Assembly (NCBI GenBank): GCA_937957805.1
Contig: CALFXW010000020.1
Span: 1-8,994 of the forward strand
DNA from: an uncultured Sphingopyxis sp.
GTDB taxonomy: Bacteria > Pseudomonadota > Alphaproteobacteria > Sphingomonadales > Sphingomonadaceae
Direction: 5' to 3'
Length of the DNA stretch: 8,994 nt
Below the pieces are notes generated by a model. That model saw only the letters and a program-made list of their open reading frames with translations. It made no database searches and was not told the DNA's origin. Position numbers and translations under genes: made by a program. Shown one piece after another: positions 6,261 to 8,994 of this stretch (positions within the stretch are counted from its first letter, which is position 1; each line of letters begins with the position of its first letter).

Positions 6261-6353
6261 ATCGTTGCATTTTGGCTACCCTGGAAAGCAAACAAGGTTG
6301 TCAAACTAGCAAAAGAAATGCGTTCTTATACGAAATCGCCGTCATTTAATTGA
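6261..6353 (+). pseudogene. C-terminal remnant of a paralogue of the single-TM gene
   Basis: In frame from ATC 6261 to the TGA at 6351-6353, the sequence encodes IVAFWLPWKANKVVKLAKEM and a short tail ending in SPSFN. This matches residues 126-152 of the protein encoded at 4549-5025. Bases 6261-6341 are 81 positions alignable with 4924-5004. Upstream of 6261 the similarity ends abruptly, and a stop (TAA 6232-6234) and a C7 run (6242-6248) show no continuing homologous coding sequence. The mostly synonymous differences suggest the copy was under protein-level selection before it was truncated. The loss may have come from recombination or from insertion of the gene at 5180-6166. Confidence 0.75.
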
Positions 6354-6390
6354 AATCCATCCAATTGGCATATATTTGTTTTAACGGCCC

Positions 6391-6426
6391 AAGCGGGGAA
6401 TGAATTAAATCCCCCGCTTATTTTTA
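6391..6426 (+). terminator. Rho-independent terminator (plus strand)
   Basis: AAGCGGGG (6391-6398) pairs perfectly with CCCCGCTT (6412-6419) around a 13-base loop, followed by ATTTTTT-like sequence (6420-6425). The T tract lies only on the plus-strand side, so it ends transcription from the DUF4189/adhesin gene or the remnant and insulates the next operon, whose first start codon is at 6472. Confidence 0.8.
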
Positions 6427-6471
6427 TCACTTTAATCATAGCACCAGATATTTCAGCGTATTTAAGAAGAC

Positions 6472-7374
6472 ATGTTCACCAAATTATCAGAATTTCTGAG
6501 GGATCACCTAACACCCATCAACACCTTGGTAGTGCCGTTCACCCTGCTTAATGGGTTTCTCGATTTTCTTGGCGAGAATGCAGTGCAACTTAAACGATTT
6601 GTCTTCGCAGCAATTTTCACTATCTTCATCGGCATGATCTGGCTGGCGATCCGGGAAAAACGGCGGGCCGCCGAGGCTAGCGGGCTTGCCGAGCAAACGC
6701 CCAGTCGCTGGAATCGGCCATTTGCCAGAGTGCTTGCCGCCTTCCTCGGTGTTTCTGCGTTGTTCGGCAGTATTTCGCTGGCCTATGCAAGCAAGGGAGG
6801 GATGATTGCCAATGCCTACCCTCCCCTGAAAGAGGTGCAGCAGGCCATGCTTGGGGTGCTGCTGGACGTGAAGGCGGATACCATCGTGATCAAGGAGGGG
6901 GTAGAGAAAATGTCACGGCACATGGACAACCCGCGTGCGCAACTGAAATCGCGTGGCTATGAGGTGACATCGCATGGCTTGCTGGAAGCCATCAAGCAGC
7001 ACGATGAAGAGGCGGTAGCGCTTTTCTCTGCTGCCAGGCTGCGCGTGGATCAGCCGGAGCCACTGGGGTTTCTGCTGGACAGTTATTGGGATGCGAAGAT
7101 CGCAGGTCTGCTGACCGAGGAAATGTTCACGGACGAAAGCGCTTGTATCAATAAAAACGGAGCCGGTTCGCAAGAAATTACGATGTATCTAGGCATGTAT
7201 ATTCAAAATCTACGTCCCGACCAGCCCGAAAAGGCTGATACATTCAAGCGGTTGTGCAAGTCGACTCTTGTTCGCGAGTCTTTGGAAAGGCGGGTGCAGA
7301 CGATGCCAGGGACGGGTGAAAATCCTGAGTTACTGGCGCAATACCGATGGGCACTGAATTACCTGAGCAAGTAA
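6472..7374 (+). CDS. Two-TM membrane protein with soluble helical C-terminal domain, unknown function
   Basis: 300 residues. Two clear transmembrane helices lie at about 42-60 and 86-106, joined by a strongly basic loop (REKRRAAEASGLAEQTPSRW), which predicts that the loop is cytoplasmic and both ends lie outside. A weaker hydrophobic stretch at 17-33 could be a third helix and would reverse the C-terminal side. The region from 115 to 155 is amphipathic, possibly coiled coil. Residues 158-195 (SRGYEVTSHGLLEAIKQHDE, EAVALFSAARLRVD) resemble a single ankyrin-like helix pair. Cys225 and Cys262 could pair. A GAAG-type ribosome-binding motif sits close to the ATG. The next gene starts 19 bases after this stop, so the two form an operon, and the GC content rises again at this point. 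I do not recognise a family. Confidence 0.7.
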   Translation: MFTKLSEFLRDHLTPINTLVVPFTLLNGFLDFLGENAVQLKRFVFAAIFTIFIGMIWLAIREKRRAAEASGLAEQTPSRWNRPFARVLAAFLGVSALFGSISLAYASKGGMIANAYPPLKEVQQAMLGVLLDVKADTIVIKEGVEKMSRHMDNPRAQLKSRGYEVTSHGLLEAIKQHDEEAVALFSAARLRVDQPEPLGFLLDSYWDAKIAGLLTEEMFTDESACINKNGAGSQEITMYLGMYIQNLRPDQPEKADTFKRLCKSTLVRESLERRVQTMPGTGENPELLAQYRWALNYLSK

Positions 7375-7393
7375 TGTAGAGGATAAACTATCA

Positions 7394-7996
7394 ATGTCCT
7401 TTGATAAAGATACCAAGAAGACAAGCCTCGTTAATTGGCTGCTTGGTATCTTCGCATTCATCGGATTGTATGCAATCGCCAAATTTTTCTTTGGCTGGCT
7501 GATCGGCTTTGTCGTCATCACACCGGTTATCGGTGTCGCCGTTTCGGTTTTTATCGTGAATCACGGGGCCGGCGGGATGTTCCGCTTGTTCAAGCGCATG
7601 GCGCTCAACGACCTTCAAGGCATCCACCACGCTTTCCACGACCGCCCTGTTTGGGTTCGCTGGCAAGACGGCGGTTGCCAAACCTTGGCGTCGGACGTGT
7701 TCGACATCCTCGACCATCAATCCAGTGGCGCGCGCCTGCGGCAATTGGCACGTCAATATGGAGACGACGGGTTTTTCAAAGACGAAAGGGGGCGATGGTG
7801 GTTCGGTGAATCAGCCCTCTTGGATTGGCTGCATTCCCGCTCGAAAACGCTGGATCATCAAACCTTGCGCCTGCATCGTTGGTTCGAGAAAGAGGTTTTT
7901 CCACCGATGCGGAAAAAGGCTGAACTGCGCGGCGAGGACACTACGCCCAGATGCCTTCGTCCTGATATTACCGAAGGCATACAAACCACACATTAA
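7394..7996 (+). CDS. Membrane-anchored protein with basic C-terminal domain, unknown function
   Basis: 200 residues, second gene of the 6472-7996 unit, with GAGGAT nine bases before the ATG. Residues 13-56 are continuously hydrophobic and probably form two helices with the N-terminus inside. Residues 62-180 form a soluble, Arg/His/Trp-rich domain (VWVRWQDGG, LRQLARQYGDDGFFKDERGR, WWFGESALLDWLHSRSKTLD, LHRWFEKEVFPPMRKK). Its layout faintly recalls the N-terminal domain of phage antirepressors (Bro-N type), where a Trp-rich core precedes a helical region ending in a V-P-x-x-RK motif. That resemblance is weak and may be chance. A membrane-tethered nucleic-acid-binding or effector domain is possible. 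The last four bases overlap the end of the convergent small gene. Confidence 0.65.
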   Translation: MSFDKDTKKTSLVNWLLGIFAFIGLYAIAKFFFGWLIGFVVITPVIGVAVSVFIVNHGAGGMFRLFKRMALNDLQGIHHAFHDRPVWVRWQDGGCQTLASDVFDILDHQSSGARLRQLARQYGDDGFFKDERGRWWFGESALLDWLHSRSKTLDHQTLRLHRWFEKEVFPPMRKKAELRGEDTTPRCLRPDITEGIQTTH

Positions 7997-8145
7997 CGCC
8001 CATTTCTTCTCAAATAAAGACCAGCCAAAAACGCGATCAGAACACCTGCCAAGGCACCAATTGGCCCCCATTGGGTGACGGCATAGCCGCCAACGGCACC
8101 GGCAAACGCCGCATTGATGAGCACGATGGTCACATTCCGATTCAT
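7993..8145 (-). CDS. 50-residue membrane protein of unknown function
   Basis: I start at the ATG 8145-8143 because AAAGGA lies eight to nine bases upstream on this strand; a longer reading from 8196 uses a GTG without a ribosome-binding site. The protein (MNRNVTIVLINAAFAGAVGG, YAVTQWGPIGALAGVLIAFL, AGLYLRRNGR) has two hydrophobic helices at about 5-22 and 27-44, rich in small residues (AxxxG, GxxxG-like spacing) that favour helix packing, and ends in a basic cytoplasmic-looking tail. Such proteins can be toxins, holin-like proteins or regulatory membrane peptides, but nothing here decides between these. Its stop overlaps the stop region of the opposite gene by four bases. Confidence 0.55.
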   Translation of the reverse strand: MNRNVTIVLINAAFAGAVGGYAVTQWGPIGALAGVLIAFLAGLYLRRNGR

Positions 8146-8440
8146 GGCATAAAGTCCTTTGCTACGGCCTCGAACCTCCCCTACCAAGAAAGACACAGGT
8201 TTTCAGCCAGATTGTCGAGAGTTGCGCCCAAAAAAGCTCCACGTTGCTAGATTGGGCTGGCATTTGCGGATCATGCCAGAAAATGCAAAGGCATTAAAAG
8301 TCGGCATGTCCTAACTCCGCTTATTTATGCGGAGTATATGGAATATGCATGCAGAATGGAACGTGTGAATCAAATTGGACTACCGGGAGGGCTTTTCTGT
8401 ATCTTTTGGCTTTCGGAAGGAGGAGCGGACGGGATTTCGG
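8146..8440. other. Gene-less region flanking the recombinase
   Basis: No convincing gene. It holds the inverted repeat at 8314-8335 and a cluster of GGCAT/ATGCC motifs (8259, 8273, 8290, 8303), some in inverse orientation, just to its left. GAAGGAGGAGCGG at 8415-8427 looks like a ribosome-binding site but no plausible plus-strand gene follows. Confidence 0.4.
8314..8335. repeat. Inverted repeat between small gene and recombinase (possible recombination site)
   Basis: ACTCCGC (8314-8320) and GCGGAGT (8329-8335) are perfect complements around the eight-base spacer TTATTTAT. Seven-base arms with a 6-8 base AT-rich spacer match the general layout of tyrosine-recombinase core sites. It lies 105 bases from the end of a tyrosine-recombinase gene. 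No T tract follows on either strand, so a terminator is unlikely. Confidence 0.45.
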
Positions 8441-8994
8441 TTAGCCAAAAGGCTTGGCCTTCGGCGGACGCCCACGGCGTTTAGGCATGGTTCTCGCATC
8501 CCGTGCTGCTCTCGCTTCGAGATGATTTTTCATTTTCTCGCTCACCCCCCCTTGCTTCACAACACCGGCTGACGAGGCCACAACGGCCAGATCGCCTTTC
8601 TCAGGCGTGGCGTTCAAGGATGACTCACTGCACTCTGGCAGGACTAACTTGATTCGCTTGCGGGCAACCGCCGCCACCATTTCCGATTTGATGATTTCGA
8701 CAAAGCGCCCCTTCGCGTATTTGAGCGTAGTAAAGTCGATCTCTGGAAAGACAAGACGATCCCGTAGTATCTCGAACATCTTTTGTGTCGAAATATCGGT
8801 TGCATACACGGTTTCATTGATGCCTTCCCGCTCATGCCCAACAAGTTGGCAGCGAATGCTTGTCGCGACATCATTATCTTTCAAGCGCTGATTGGCCGTT
8901 TTTCGGAATGAGTGCGCGGTTTTTGCTTCGTCATGAATCCCCAAGCCATCAAGATAACGGGCGAAGGCTTCACTGGGCACATCGCCAAAACCAT
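8441..8994 (-). CDS. Tyrosine recombinase (phage-type integrase), C-terminal part with AT-hook-like tail
   Basis: The frame is open to the right edge, so the 5' part is missing; a GTG at 8980 is only an internal codon. Counting from that codon, the catalytic motifs are visible: HSFR (His23, Arg26), LVGHE (His49) and a candidate nucleophile Tyr59 in NETVYATD, in the right order and spacing for box II of tyrosine recombinases. Unlike many integrases, about 120 residues follow the Tyr. They include a basic segment (ARKRIKLVLP), a low-complexity stretch and an AT-hook-like KRRGRPPKAK at about 167-176. Such enzymes integrate and excise genomic islands. The presence of relaxase and mobC at the other end of the window suggests that the cargo between belongs to one mobile element, though element boundaries are not visible. 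Confidence 0.85.
   Translation of the reverse strand, partial: GFGDVPSEAFARYLDGLGIHDEAKTAHSFRKTANQRLKDNDVATSIRCQLVGHEREGINETVYATDISTQKMFEILRDRLVFPEIDFTTLKYAKGRFVEIIKSEMVAAVARKRIKLVLPECSESSLNATPEKGDLAVVASSAGVVKQGGVSEKMKNHLEARAARDARTMPKRRGRPPKAKPFG

Noticed and set aside
8443..8454. Hairpin AGCC-AAAA-GGCT at the recombinase stop as a terminator
   Set aside because: The stem is only four pairs and no T tract follows on the minus strand.
1..8994. CRISPR array, tRNA, rRNA or insertion-sequence ends
   Set aside because: No regularly spaced repeats, no tRNA-like cloverleaf with a CCA or TTCRANNC segment and no terminal inverted repeats with transposase were seen on reading both strands.

Overview
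The window looks like an accessory region of a proteobacterial chromosome island or plasmid, probably betaproteobacterial. This rests on the style of the relaxosome, ECF sigma, caspase-like and tyrosine-recombinase proteins and on the GC-rich flanks; it is inference, not a taxonomic placement. Both ends carry DNA-mobility genes. At the left edge are the start of a relaxase gene and mobC with an oriT-like inverted repeat upstream, and at the right edge is the C-terminal part of a tyrosine recombinase. The cargo between them fits an integrative mobilisable element or a similar island.

Region 1-542 (minus strand): mobC and the relaxase overlap by four bases, with a palindromic candidate oriT upstream of mobC. 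Region 543-856 has no gene but holds two minus-strand terminator-like hairpins that would end the next operon. Region 857-3427 (minus strand) is a tightly overlapping three-gene operon: an ECF sigma factor, a single-pass membrane protein that is probably its anti-sigma factor, and an exported caspase-like (C14) protein with Sel1-type repeats. The predicted topology puts the caspase-like domain on the same side of the membrane as the C-terminal domain of the anti-sigma protein. This suggests a protease-controlled signalling circuit.

Region 3533-4255 (plus strand, divergent from sigma) encodes a membrane protein with a C-terminal Lar-like zinc ribbon. Region 4256-6471 is visibly more AT-rich. 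It holds a small single-TM protein of unknown function, an exported DUF4189 + surface-adhesin-E-like protein, and a degraded second copy of the 3' end of the single-TM gene, followed by a good rho-independent terminator. Region 6472-7996 is a two-gene unit of unknown membrane proteins with soluble C-terminal domains. A 50-aa membrane protein converges on it from the other strand. The right end has an inverted repeat (8314-8335) between that small gene and the recombinase, whose C-terminal tail carries an AT-hook-like motif.

The best candidate for an under-described system is the sigma / anti-sigma / periplasmic caspase operon, possibly working with the divergent Lar-domain membrane protein. 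The 6472-7996 membrane pair is the second candidate.
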